Source: Massilia sp. erpn (GTDB lineage: Bacteria > Pseudomonadota > Gammaproteobacteria > Burkholderiales > Burkholderiaceae_D). Taken from it: 64,000 bases of DNA. The translations under genes and the position numbers were made by a program. Location of the stretch: assembly GCF_024400215.1 (NCBI RefSeq), contig NZ_CP053748.1:1736001-1800000 (forward strand), read 5' to 3'. Shown here piece after piece: positions 8,940-16,615 of the stretch; the first letter of the stretch is position 1; every line of letters begins with the position of its first letter. The notes beneath the pieces are model-generated. The model was not told where the DNA came from. It saw nothing but the letters and a program-made list of their open reading frames with translations, and made no database searches.

Positions 8940-9293
8940 ATGAATCTGAACAAGGCAAAGACTTTCTGCCGCAGCCTGCCCGGCGCGATAGAAAGCGTGA
9001 AATGGGGCGAGGTGCTGGTGTTCACGGTGGGCGAAAAAATGTTCGCCTGCACCGATGCCGACGGCGAATCGAACCGCATCAGCTTCAAGGTGGAAGACGA
9101 ACGTTTTCTGGAATTGTCCGACCGTCCCGGCTTTGTGCCGGCACCGTATCTGGCGCGCGCCAAGTGGGTGATGATCGAAGACGTGAAAACCGTGGCCGAG
9201 GATGAGGCCAAGGCTTTGCTGCGGCGTTCCTATGAGCTGGTGTTCGCCAAATTGAGCAAGAAAATGCAGCGCGAAATCGGAGAGCAGGTATGA
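8940..9293 (+). CDS. MmcQ/YjbR family protein
   Basis: A 117-residue protein of the MmcQ/YjbR fold (double-wing DNA-binding-like domain, PF04237). The CRSLPGAIESVKWGEVLVFTVGEK start and the YLARAKWVMIED segment are typical. Members bind DNA in structural predictions, but no general function is established. It begins 7 bp after livF, with AAGGA close to the ATG, and its stop overlaps the next gene by 4 nt. It is therefore translated as part of the transport/CoA-ligase operon. A role as operon-specific regulator or accessory protein is possible but not shown. Confidence 0.85.
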   Translation: MNLNKAKTFCRSLPGAIESVKWGEVLVFTVGEKMFACTDADGESNRISFKVEDERFLELSDRPGFVPAPYLARAKWVMIEDVKTVAEDEAKALLRRSYELVFAKLSKKMQREIGEQV

Positions 9294-10549
9294 GTGGCGA
9301 TACGCTGGACGAACTGGAAACGAGAGCGCCGCAGGAGCGCGAACGCGAGCTGATGGCGCGCTTGCCGGGCCTGATCGCGCAGGCGCAGGGCGCGCCGGGC
9401 TGGGCACGCATCCTGCAGGGCGTGGATGCCGCCACCATCGACAACCGCGCCGCGCTGGCGCGCCTGCCGGTCACGCGCAAGTCCGACCTGAAAACCCTGC
9501 AGCACGATCTGAGGCCTTTCGGCGGCTTGAACAGCACGCCGCAAAACCAGCTGGCGCGGGTGTATATGTCGCCCGGTCCCATCTTCGATCCGGAAGGACG
9601 CGCGCCCGACTGGTGGCGCTTTTCCCGGCCCATGTATGCGGCCGGCGTGCGCGCCGGCGGGCTGCTGCAGAACTGCTTCTCCTACCATTTCACGCCGGCC
9701 GCCTTCATGGTGGAAGCGGGGGCGGCGCGCATCGGCTGCACCGTGATCCCGGCCGGCAGCGGCCAGACCGAGATGCAGGTGCAGGCCATGGCCGAGCTGA
9801 AGCCCGATACCTATATCGGCACGCCCTCCTTCCTCAAGATCATCATCGAGAAGGCGCGCGAGATGGGCGCCGATATCAGCAGCGTGAAGCAGGCCATGAT
9901 GGGCGCGGAAGCGCTGCCCGAATCGCTGCGCCGCTGGTTCGCCGAGAACGGCGTGCCGCATGTGTATCAGACCTATGCCTCGGCCGATATCGGCAGCATC
10001 GCCTATGAGACGCGCAGCAACGGCGTGCTCAATCCCGGCATGGTGCTGGATGAGGATGTGATCCTGGAGATCGTGCGTCCCGGCAGCGGCGATCCGGTGC
10101 CGCCAGGCGAGGTGGGCGAGGTGGTGGTCACGCTGTTCAACCCGGACTATCCGCTGATCCGCTTTGCCACCGGCGACCTGTCGGCCATCCTGACCGATGC
10201 GCCGCCCTCGGCCTGCGGCCGCACCAATACCCGCATCAAAGGCTGGATGGGGCGGGCCGACCAGACCACCAAGGTGCGCGCCATGTTCGTCCATCCCTCG
10301 CAGGTGAACGAAATCGCCAGGCGCCATCCCGAAATCCGCAAGGCGCGCCTTGTCATTTCAGGCAAGGTTGCCAGCGACGTCATGACCCTGCACTGCGAAG
10401 TGGACGATCCCATGGACCTGCGCAATGCCGCCGCCATCGTCAATTCGATCCGCGAGCTGACCAAACTGCGCGGCGACGTGCGCTTTGCAGAGCGGGGAAG
10501 CCTGCCAAATGACGGCAAGATCATCGACGATGTGCGCGATTACAGCTAG
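9290..10549 (+). CDS. PaaK-like phenylacetate-CoA ligase family protein
   Basis: A 419-residue adenylate-forming protein related to phenylacetate-CoA ligase. The C-terminal half is convincing: YPLIRFATGDLS, a GRADQTTKVRAMFVHPSQV segment as in PaaK, and a terminal LPNDGKIIDD with the presumed catalytic lysine. The A3 phosphate loop, normally SSGTTGKP, is replaced by YMSPGPIFDPEG (about residue 88 onward), so ATP handling may differ or be lost. It is translationally coupled to the YjbR gene (ATGA overlap) and is the last gene of the operon. It may act on the acid imported by the ABC system, alongside the acyl-CoA synthetase at the operon start. Confidence 0.85.
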   Translation: MSGDTLDELETRAPQERERELMARLPGLIAQAQGAPGWARILQGVDAATIDNRAALARLPVTRKSDLKTLQHDLRPFGGLNSTPQNQLARVYMSPGPIFDPEGRAPDWWRFSRPMYAAGVRAGGLLQNCFSYHFTPAAFMVEAGAARIGCTVIPAGSGQTEMQVQAMAELKPDTYIGTPSFLKIIIEKAREMGADISSVKQAMMGAEALPESLRRWFAENGVPHVYQTYASADIGSIAYETRSNGVLNPGMVLDEDVILEIVRPGSGDPVPPGEVGEVVVTLFNPDYPLIRFATGDLSAILTDAPPSACGRTNTRIKGWMGRADQTTKVRAMFVHPSQVNEIARRHPEIRKARLVISGKVASDVMTLHCEVDDPMDLRNAAAIVNSIRELTKLRGDVRFAERGSLPNDGKIIDDVRDYS

Positions 10550-10642
10550 CTGTGGCGCGAATCCAACTGCAAAAGCGAGGGCCGGATTTATGGCGGATAA
10601 TGAAGCCATTCTTGAGCCATTTATCACCGCCACAGAATTATT

Positions 10643-11224
10643 ATGCAAGACTTTCACCATAACCGCGCCCGCGCCCTGCTGAAAAACGCAGAAGAAATCT
10701 TCGACAAACAAGCCGTTCTCGATTCCGTCGCCCGCATTGCCGACCAGCTGAATACCCGCTTTGACCATGAGGAGAACCAGGAATTTCCCCTGGTGCTGGG
10801 TGTGATGGGCGGCGCGGTGGTGTTCACCGGCCACCTGCTGCCGCAGCTGACCTTCCCGCTCGAATTCGACTATATCCACGTCAGCCGCTATGGCGACGAC
10901 GACCAGGGCGGCAAGGTGGTGTGGAAGGTGATTCCGCGTCCGACCGTGGCCGGCCGCACCATCATCGTGGTGGACGATATTCTGGACGAGGGCGAAACCC
11001 TGGCCCACGTCAAGGAACGCCTGCTGGAGATGGGCGCCAAGGAAGTGATCCTGGCCGTGTTTGCGGACAAGGCGATCGGCAAGCCGAAACCGGTGAAAGC
11101 CGATCTGGTGGGGCTGACCATCCCTAACCGCTTCGTGGTCGGTTTCGGCATGGATGCTTATGGCTACTGGCGCAATTTGCCGGGGCTGTGGGCCATCCGC
11201 AATGAAGATCTGAACCAGCGCTAA
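10643..11224 (+). CDS. Hypoxanthine-guanine phosphoribosyltransferase family protein
   Basis: A 193-residue type I phosphoribosyltransferase. The PRPP-binding motif TIIVVDDILDEGETL is at about residues 109-123. The C-terminal VVGFGMDAYGYWRNLPG matches the hypoxanthine-guanine PRT family (GMDxxxxYRNLP). It salvages purine bases to nucleotides using PRPP in the cytosol. It starts 93 bp after the transport/ligase operon, with no convincing ribosome binding site before the ATG. A hairpin lies just after its stop, between it and the convergent nitronate monooxygenase gene. Confidence 0.87.
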   Translation: MQDFHHNRARALLKNAEEIFDKQAVLDSVARIADQLNTRFDHEENQEFPLVLGVMGGAVVFTGHLLPQLTFPLEFDYIHVSRYGDDDQGGKVVWKVIPRPTVAGRTIIVVDDILDEGETLAHVKERLLEMGAKEVILAVFADKAIGKPKPVKADLVGLTIPNRFVVGFGMDAYGYWRNLPGLWAIRNEDLNQR

Positions 11225-11242
11225 GCGCAGGTACCGATTCTG

Positions 11243-11278
11243 CGGGCCGGTTCGATACCCGGCCCGGGGAATCGAACC
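11243..11278. terminator. GC-rich hairpin between convergent genes
   Basis: An 8-bp stem (11243-11250 with 11259-11266) encloses an 8-nt loop. An alternative pairing of GGTTCGAT at 11249-11256 with ATCGAACC at 11271-11278 overlaps it. It lies between the converging phosphoribosyltransferase and nitronate monooxygenase genes, where a bidirectional terminator is expected, but no T-run follows on either strand. Confidence 0.4.
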
Positions 11279-11280
11279 GC

Positions 11281-12234
11281 TTACAGCACCAGACGGGCGC
11301 GCGCCGCGGCGTATTCCGCCTTCAGGCGATCCACCATCTCGGCCACGGTCGGCACATCGTCCATCAGGCCCACGCCCTGGCCGGCGCCCCAGATGTCGCG
11401 CCAGGCTTTCGCGCTGCCCGAGCCGAAGCTCATCTTGCTCTTATCCGATTCCGGCAGGTTCTCCGGATCGAGGCCGGCGGCCACGATGGATTTTTTCAGG
11501 TAGTTGCCGTGCACGCCGGTGAACAGATTGGTGTACACGATATCGGCCGCCGCGGATTCGACGATGGCGTCGCGGTAGCCCTGGCTCACATTCGATTCCT
11601 GGGTCGCCAGCCAGCGCGAACCGATATAGGCGAAGTCCGCGCCCATGGCCTGCGCGGCCAGGATGGCGTCGCCGGTAGCGATGGAGCCGGACAGCGCGAT
11701 CGGGCCTTTAAAGAACTTGCGCACCTCGCCCACCAGGGCGAAAGGCGAGAGCGTGCCGGCATGGCCGCCGGCGCCGCTGGCCACCAGGATCAGGCCATCC
11801 ACGCCCGCTTCCAGCGCTTTTTCCGCGTGACGGATCGAGACCACATCATGCAGCACGATGCCGCCGTAGCTGTGGATCGCATCCAGCATCTCCTTGGGCG
11901 GCGCGCGCAGCGAGGAAATGATGATCGGCACCTGGTGCTTGACGCAGACTTCCACATCATGGGCCAGGCGGTCGTTCGACTGGTGCACGATCTGGTTCAC
12001 TGCGATTGGGCCGACGCGCTTGTCGGGATGAGCGCGCTGATAGTCGGCCAGCTCCGCCTGCAGGTCGGTCAGCCAGGTATCCAGCAGCTCCGCAGGGCGC
12101 GCATTCAGCGCCGGGAAGGAACCGACGATGCCGGCCTTGCACTGCGCCGCCACCAGGGCTGGGCCGCTGGCGATAAACATCGGCGAAGCGATGACGGGAA
12201 GAGACAGATTTTGCAGCACTGGAGGCAAGGCCAT
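11281..12234 (-). CDS. Nitronate monooxygenase family flavoprotein
   Basis: A 317-residue TIM-barrel protein of the nitronate monooxygenase (2-nitropropane dioxygenase-like) family, FMN dependent, oxidising alkyl nitronates in the cytosol. Visible hallmarks are the N-terminal LPVIASPMFIASGPALV segment, GLILVASGAGGHAG (phosphate-binding loop region) and GSIATGDAILAAQAMGADFAYIGSRW near the C-terminal FMN site. The start is the ATG at 12234. It is a single gene, convergent with the phosphoribosyltransferase, and its promoter region abuts a large inverted repeat at 12340. Confidence 0.9.
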   Translation of the reverse strand: MALPPVLQNLSLPVIASPMFIASGPALVAAQCKAGIVGSFPALNARPAELLDTWLTDLQAELADYQRAHPDKRVGPIAVNQIVHQSNDRLAHDVEVCVKHQVPIIISSLRAPPKEMLDAIHSYGGIVLHDVVSIRHAEKALEAGVDGLILVASGAGGHAGTLSPFALVGEVRKFFKGPIALSGSIATGDAILAAQAMGADFAYIGSRWLATQESNVSQGYRDAIVESAAADIVYTNLFTGVHGNYLKKSIVAAGLDPENLPESDKSKMSFGSGSAKAWRDIWGAGQGVGLMDDVPTVAEMVDRLKAEYAAARARLVL

Positions 12235-12339
12235 GGCACGCTCGCTAAAAAATGGTTAATCGGACCCAGCCGATTATAGCCCTGAAATAGTACGATCGTG
12301 CTGAATCTAGGCAAAAGCCTCTACCGCTACCGCCGAGCC

Positions 12340-12458
12340 CCTGTCCACCCTGGGGTCAGACCCTAATCGGACACGAGCTCGGCAGTATTAGTGCTAGCTA
12401 AGCCTTGCGCTACGGTTGTGACCGTGTCCGATTGGGGTCTGACCCCAAGGTGGACACG
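12340..12458. repeat. REP-like inverted repeat element (36-bp imperfect arms)
   Basis: The left arm at 12340-12375 and the right arm at 12423-12458 are reverse complements at 33 of 36 positions, separated by 47 bp. Each arm contains a small palindrome, GGGGTCAGACCC(C), flanked by TGTCCACC and TCGGACA. The same layout (TGTCCA-CCCTGG-GTCAG-TCGGACA) appears in the element at 56273, so they look like two members of one dispersed repeat family. The right edge lies within a few bases of the stop codon of the MBL-fold gene. No transposase is present. REP/BIME or MITE origin is inferred. Confidence 0.7.
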
Positions 12459-12461
12459 GGG

Positions 12462-13373
12462 TCAGCCGTCGTTGAGGAGGTAGTCGCCGTCGAGGCGGGC
12501 GGCGCAGGCGCGGGTCAGTTGCTTGATGGCCCAGGCGGCGAGGTCGTCGTCGCTGCGGTGCAGATAGCGGGCGTTGGCGGTGGCCAGGGCGGACATGCCG
12601 GACAGGATGCCGGCGACGTCGCCCAGCGCGATGCGCTGGCGCTCGAGGAGCACGAATTTGAGCATGACCTTGACCGCGTATTCGGCATTGCGCACCGGGT
12701 CGGCGGAAAGGAAGGCCAGGCGCTTGCGGGCGCGTCCCAGGGCGCCTTTGACGTCTTCGAACATGGCGCCATGGCCGGGAATGACCACGCGCACGTCCAG
12801 GGTGTCGATCAGGTCGAGCGTGGCGCCGGCTTCCTCGAAGCCGTCTTCGCCTTCCAGCTCGGGGAAGATGACGCCGAAGCCGTTCCACCACAGGGCGTCG
12901 GCCGAGATCAGCACCTTCTCCTGCGGGCAGTAGTAGATCAGCGAATGGGTGTGGTGGCCGGGCGCGCCGAGCGCCTGCCATTCCATATCGCCCAGGGTCA
13001 GCACTTCGCCCGCCTGCACCACGCCGTCGATGCGGAAACGCTCGCATTGCTGGCCGGTGGCTTTGAAGGTCAGCGCTTCCTCGTCCCAGTGGCGGACTTT
13101 TTCCGCTTCCTCGGCCGGCACGAAGGTGTCGCAGCCGTAGTGGGCTTGCAGGATGGCGTTGCCGCCGCAGTGGTCGGAGTGCAGGTGGGTGTTGTACAGG
13201 CGGTCCAGGCGGCGCCCCGGCAGGGCGTGGCGCACCAGGGCCAGGGTCTGCTCGGCGTGGCTGATATAGCCGCTGTCGATCAGGGCCGCGTCGTGGCGGC
13301 CCAGCAGCAGCACATTATTCGAGGATAGCCAGCCACGTTCGAAAACGTGGATGGAGGAAGGCAAAGTAATCAT
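12462..13373 (-). CDS. MBL-fold metallo-hydrolase
   Basis: A 303-residue metallo-beta-lactamase-fold hydrolase. The metal-binding motif THLHSDHCGG carries HxHxDH, followed by further histidines in APGHHTHS and a late PGHGAMFED. This pattern is that of glyoxalase-II-like or other thioester/phosphoester hydrolases; the substrate cannot be named. The open frame extends about 56 codons upstream, but the ATG at 13373 overlaps the stop of the preceding membrane-protein gene (ATGA) and gives a normal N-terminus, so it was chosen. It is the last gene of a three-gene minus-strand operon. Confidence 0.87.
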   Translation of the reverse strand: MITLPSSIHVFERGWLSSNNVLLLGRHDAALIDSGYISHAEQTLALVRHALPGRRLDRLYNTHLHSDHCGGNAILQAHYGCDTFVPAEEAEKVRHWDEEALTFKATGQQCERFRIDGVVQAGEVLTLGDMEWQALGAPGHHTHSLIYYCPQEKVLISADALWWNGFGVIFPELEGEDGFEEAGATLDLIDTLDVRVVIPGHGAMFEDVKGALGRARKRLAFLSADPVRNAEYAVKVMLKFVLLERQRIALGDVAGILSGMSALATANARYLHRSDDDLAAWAIKQLTRACAARLDGDYLLNDG

Positions 13374-13813
13374 TTTTTCATCTGGAAGGCCAGGGAGATC
13401 CTGGCAAATTCCACCAGCACGTCCTGCGAGCCGCCGTTGAAGGTGACAAAGGCGTTCCCGGTGCGCACCACCATGCGCGGCGGGAAGAGCCAGGACAGAT
13501 ACGGAATACCAATCAGTTTCGCGCCGCGCACGTCGCGCCATTCCACCTTCTTATCGTACAGCCAGGTCTGGCGGATGCCGCTGCCGTCGATGGTGGTGGT
13601 GGCGCGCAGAAACCAGTAATAGCTGACGATCAGCATCAGGCCCGCGCCGATCAGCAGGGCTTTCACGCCCAGGCCGAACTGCAGCAGCGGGAAGCGCAGC
13701 GCCACGTTCAGCGTGTAGCCGGCCAGCACGATGGTGATGAAGGTGGCGAACTGCTTGAAGCCCTTGCCATAGGCGGGGCCAGAGACCGCGCGCTCGGGTT
13801 GGTAGGTCTGCAT
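13370..13813 (-). CDS. Small membrane protein with PH-like C-terminus, unknown function
   Basis: A 147-residue protein with two membrane segments (about residues 23-45 and 51-70) followed by a hydrophilic beta-rich domain (about 72-147). The layout is like bacterial PH-domain membrane proteins, although no family was recognised with certainty. It begins 3 nt after the DUF1289 gene and overlaps the MBL-fold gene by 4 nt. All three are probably cotranscribed. Confidence 0.7.
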   Translation of the reverse strand: MQTYQPERAVSGPAYGKGFKQFATFITIVLAGYTLNVALRFPLLQFGLGVKALLIGAGLMLIVSYYWFLRATTTIDGSGIRQTWLYDKKVEWRDVRGAKLIGIPYLSWLFPPRMVVRTGNAFVTFNGGSQDVLVEFARISLAFQMKK

Positions 13814-13816
13814 GAA

Positions 13817-14032
13817 TTATTCGAAATCGATCAGTTGCTCGCGGCGGCGAATTTCCGCCCATACGCCGCGTTTGAACGCGTCGTCGGCCTGCGACCAGGC
13901 GACGATTTCGTCGATGGTGCGCAGGCAGCCTTCGCAAAAACCGCTGTCGCGGTTCATTTTGCACAGGCTGATGCAGGGCGATGGCACCGGCGTCGCCAAT
14001 TCTAGGGCGCCGGGTGGCAGATGATGACTCAT
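13817..14032 (-). CDS. DUF1289 domain protein
   Basis: A 71-residue cysteine-containing protein. The core SPCISLCKMNRDSGFCEGCLRTIDEI carries the CxxxCxM...CxGCxRT pattern of DUF1289 (PF06945), a short probable metal-binding motif common in proteobacteria with no established function. The frame is open for another 26 codons upstream; the ATG at 14032 was chosen because the family starts close to the first cysteine. It is the first gene of the DUF1289 / membrane protein / MBL-fold operon and is divergent from the esterase at 14217. Confidence 0.85.
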   Translation of the reverse strand: MSHHLPPGALELATPVPSPCISLCKMNRDSGFCEGCLRTIDEIVAWSQADDAFKRGVWAEIRRREQLIDFE

Positions 14033-14216
14033 TGGTGCGGTGGTTGGGAAAATTAGGCGTATTTTATCCTGCGTCTGCATTTTTGGCGTGCGGCCGGAAT
14101 TCGCTTGCATTGCTTCGTGCTTCTTTTACAATATTCCAAACAGATGGCTTGCCATGCCACGGAGACTGAGGGGACTCGCGCCGATTCTCGTATTCACCAA
14201 GTATCCGAGGTATAGC

Positions 14217-15257
14217 ATGAAGCTGAATTTTTCCTGGCTCGCCAGCTTGCGCAAGGCTGTGCGGCGATTATGGATGCGCCGCCGTGGCCTTCCCTTCTCC
14301 ACCCTGCCGCCGGACGAGGACGCGCCCGGCCAAAGCCTGCCGCGCCACCAGCCCGGCCCGCGCTTCATCGCCGGCCTGTATCGCAATGAATTCGGCGCGC
14401 GCGGTTACAAACTATATGTTCCTGCCAGCTTTCGCGGCCAGCCCATGCCCCTGCTGGTGATGCTGCACGGCTGCACGCAGGACCCCGACGATTTCGCCGC
14501 CGGCACGCGCATGAACCAGGTGGCGGAGGAAGAGGAATGCTTCGTGGTCTATCCCGCCCAGTCGCCCGAGGCCAACGGTTCGCGCTGCTGGAACTGGTTC
14601 AGCGCCCTCGATCAGAAGCGCGGCCAGGGCGAACCTTCCATCATCGCCGGCATCGCGCGCCTGGTGATGGATGCTTACCCCGTGATGCCGGAACGCGTGT
14701 ATGTGGCGGGACTGTCGGCCGGCGGCGCGATGGCGGCCATCGTCGGCACCCTGTATCCCGATGTATTTGCCGCCGTCGGCGTGCATTCCGGCCTGCCCTT
14801 TGCTTCGGCCCAGGATCTGCCCTCGGCCTTAAGCGCGATGCGGCGCGGCGCGGCCAGCGCGCGCGGCAGCAATTATGGTCCGCAACCGGTGATCGTCTTT
14901 CACGGCGACCGCGACGAGGTGGTGCATCCAGTGAATGGGGAGGATGTGATCGCCCAGGGACTGCGCAGCCATCCGCTGGGACGCAGCGCGCACTATTCCA
15001 CGCTGTCGGGCCAGACGCCGGGCGGCCATGAGTACACGCATACCCGGCACTGGCTGAAAGGCGGCACGCCGCTGGGCGAACATTGGGTGATCCATGGCGC
15101 AGGCCATGCGTGGTCGGGCGGCAGCGCCGACGGCAGCTATACCGACGCCAAAGGACCCGACGCCAGCCGCGAGATGATGCGCTTTTTCAGCACCGTGGGC
15201 GCGCGCGCCCAAAGCGCCATTTCATCGCCAGAACGCACAGCGCCAGTAGCAGCGTGA
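14217..15257 (+). CDS. PHB-depolymerase-family esterase (type 1 catalytic domain)
   Basis: A 346-residue alpha/beta hydrolase of the short-chain-length polyhydroxyalkanoate depolymerase family (esterase_phb, type 1 domain order). The oxyanion motif HGC is at residues 84-86, the lipase box GLSAGG has Ser167, a conserved tryptophan segment CWNWF is near residue 124, and the catalytic Asp (FHGDRDEVVHP) and His (HAWSGG) follow. The N-terminus is basic and lacks a clear Sec signal, so it may stay in the cell. The ATG at 14217 follows GAGG with 6-nt spacing; the longer open frame upstream is rejected. Its last 71 bp overlap, on the opposite strand, the 3' end of the SemiSWEET gene. Confidence 0.85.
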   Translation: MKLNFSWLASLRKAVRRLWMRRRGLPFSTLPPDEDAPGQSLPRHQPGPRFIAGLYRNEFGARGYKLYVPASFRGQPMPLLVMLHGCTQDPDDFAAGTRMNQVAEEEECFVVYPAQSPEANGSRCWNWFSALDQKRGQGEPSIIAGIARLVMDAYPVMPERVYVAGLSAGGAMAAIVGTLYPDVFAAVGVHSGLPFASAQDLPSALSAMRRGAASARGSNYGPQPVIVFHGDRDEVVHPVNGEDVIAQGLRSHPLGRSAHYSTLSGQTPGGHEYTHTRHWLKGGTPLGEHWVIHGAGHAWSGGSADGSYTDAKGPDASREMMRFFSTVGARAQSAISSPERTAPVAA

Positions 15258-15468
15258 CGGCATTGGCGGCGATCACCGGCCCGGCATTCGTCAGCACGCC
15301 GTAGCACAGCCAGAGGAAGACGCCGAGGCTGAAAATCAGGTACATGCCGGTGGAAATGCCTTCGCCGCTGCGCCGCCGCCATACCAGCAGCACCTGCGGC
15401 ACGAAGGAAAACGTGGTGCAGAAGGCGGCGATGAAGCCGAGCAGGTCGGCGTCAAGCGCCATCGCCAT
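15187..15468 (-). CDS. SemiSWEET/PQ-loop family transporter
   Basis: A 93-residue membrane protein with three predicted helices, the size and layout of bacterial SemiSWEETs, which dimerise to transport sugars. The N-terminal helix contains the family PQ motif in AFCTTFSFVPQVLLVWRRRS, followed by GISTGMYLIFSLGVFLWLCYG as in the SWEET fold. It overlaps the upstream HD-GYP gene by 17 nt, suggesting coupled translation. It also overlaps the convergent esterase by 71 nt at the 3' ends. Substrate unknown. Confidence 0.85.
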   Translation of the reverse strand: MAMALDADLLGFIAAFCTTFSFVPQVLLVWRRRSGEGISTGMYLIFSLGVFLWLCYGVLTNAGPVIAANAVTLLLALCVLAMKWRFGRARPRC

Positions 15469-16615
15469 TGCCCATCGGATCGGCGAACATGGCCAGGCGT
15501 TTGCGCTTTTCGCCGATATCGTCTTCGCTGTCGGCGTAGCGCTGGGCGATGGCGCGCATCTCGTCCTGGATGGCGAGGAAGGCGTCCACCATGTCCGGAT
15601 CGAAATGGCTGCCGCGCCCCTTGGCGATGGTGGCGACGGCGTCGGCGTGCGGAATGGGTTCCTTGTACACGCGGCGGCTGATCAGGGCGTCGTAGACGTC
15701 GGCCACCGCCATCAGGCGCGCCGAGATGGGAATGGCTTCGCCGGCCAGCCCTTCGGGATAGCCGCTGCCATCCCATTTCTCCTGATGGCTGTAGGCGATC
15801 TCCTTGGCGAAGTGCAGGAAGTCGACGCTCAGGCCCAGCTCGCGCTCGGCGGCGATGATGGCGTCGCGCCCCAGCGTGGTGTGGGTCTTCATGATTTCCA
15901 TCTCGTGCGGTTCGAAACGGCCCGGCTTGAGCAGGATGCGGTCGGGGATGCCGACCTTGCCGATATCGTGCAGCGGCGCCGATTTGTACAGCAGCTGAAT
16001 GGTCTTCTCCGTCAGGAAGGCGCTGAAGCGCGGATGCTGGCGCAGCTTTTGCGCCAGCGCCTTCACATACAGCGAGGTGCGGCGGATATGGTTGCCGGTT
16101 TCGCTGTCGCGCGTTTCGGCCAGCGAGGCCATGGCGTGAATGGTCACGTCCTGCAGGGCCGTGACTTCGCGCGTGCGCTCTTCCACCTCGTGTTCCAGGA
16201 ATTTGTTCTGGTCGCGCAGGAAGTCGTGCATGCGCTTCATCGAAAGCTGGGTCTTGATGCGGGCCAGCACGATGGGCGCGGACAGGGGCTTGGTCAGGTA
16301 GTCTGCCGCTCCCATGGAGAAGCCGAGCTGCTCGTCCAACTCCTCGCTCATGGCGGTCACAAAAATGACCGGGATATCGCGCGTGGCGGGATTTTCCTTG
16401 AGCGCCTTGCACACATCGTAGCCGCTCATGCCCGGCATCATGATGTCGAGCAGGATCAGGTCGGGCTTGACCTCGCCGTTGGCGATCTTCAAGGCGCGCT
16501 CGCCATTGACGGCGATCTTGGTGCGGTAGTCGTCTTCCAGCAGCGCGCACAGCACGTCGATATTGTCGGGCGTATCGTCCACGACCAGAATGGTGGGTTT
16601 GCCCTGCGTATTCAT
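15452..16615 (-). CDS. Response regulator with HD-GYP phosphodiesterase domain
   Basis: A 387-residue protein. An N-terminal receiver domain has phosphoacceptor Asp57 ([10 protein letters not shown]) and is followed by a coiled linker and an HD-GYP domain from about residue 155. The HD pair is H216-D217 in [13 protein letters not shown], and the second motif is [12 protein letters not shown] at 276-287. HD-GYP domains degrade cyclic di-GMP. The gene starts inside the end of the hybrid kinase gene (4-nt ATGA overlap), so it is probably the kinase's dedicated output. The SemiSWEET gene overlaps its 3' end. Confidence 0.92.
   Translation of the reverse strand: MNTQGKPTILVVDDTPDNIDVLCALLEDDYRTKIAVNGERALKIANGEVKPDLILLDIMMPGMSGYDVCKALKENPATRDIPVIFVTAMSEELDEQLGFSMGAADYLTKPLSAPIVLARIKTQLSMKRMHDFLRDQNKFLEHEVEERTREVTALQDVTIHAMASLAETRDSETGNHIRRTSLYVKALAQKLRQHPRFSAFLTEKTIQLLYKSAPLHDIGKVGIPDRILLKPGRFEPHEMEIMKTHTTLGRDAIIAAERELGLSVDFLHFAKEIAYSHQEKWDGSGYPEGLAGEAIPISARLMAVADVYDALISRRVYKEPIPHADAVATIAKGRGSHFDPDMVDAFLAIQDEMRAIAQRYADSEDDIGEKRKRLAMFADPMGNGDGA

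Noticed and set aside
11243..11278. T-arm-like sequence (GGTTCGATACCC) suggesting a tRNA remnant
   Set aside because: Only the T-arm-like stretch is present; no acceptor, anticodon or D arm can be built, so it is treated as a hairpin.
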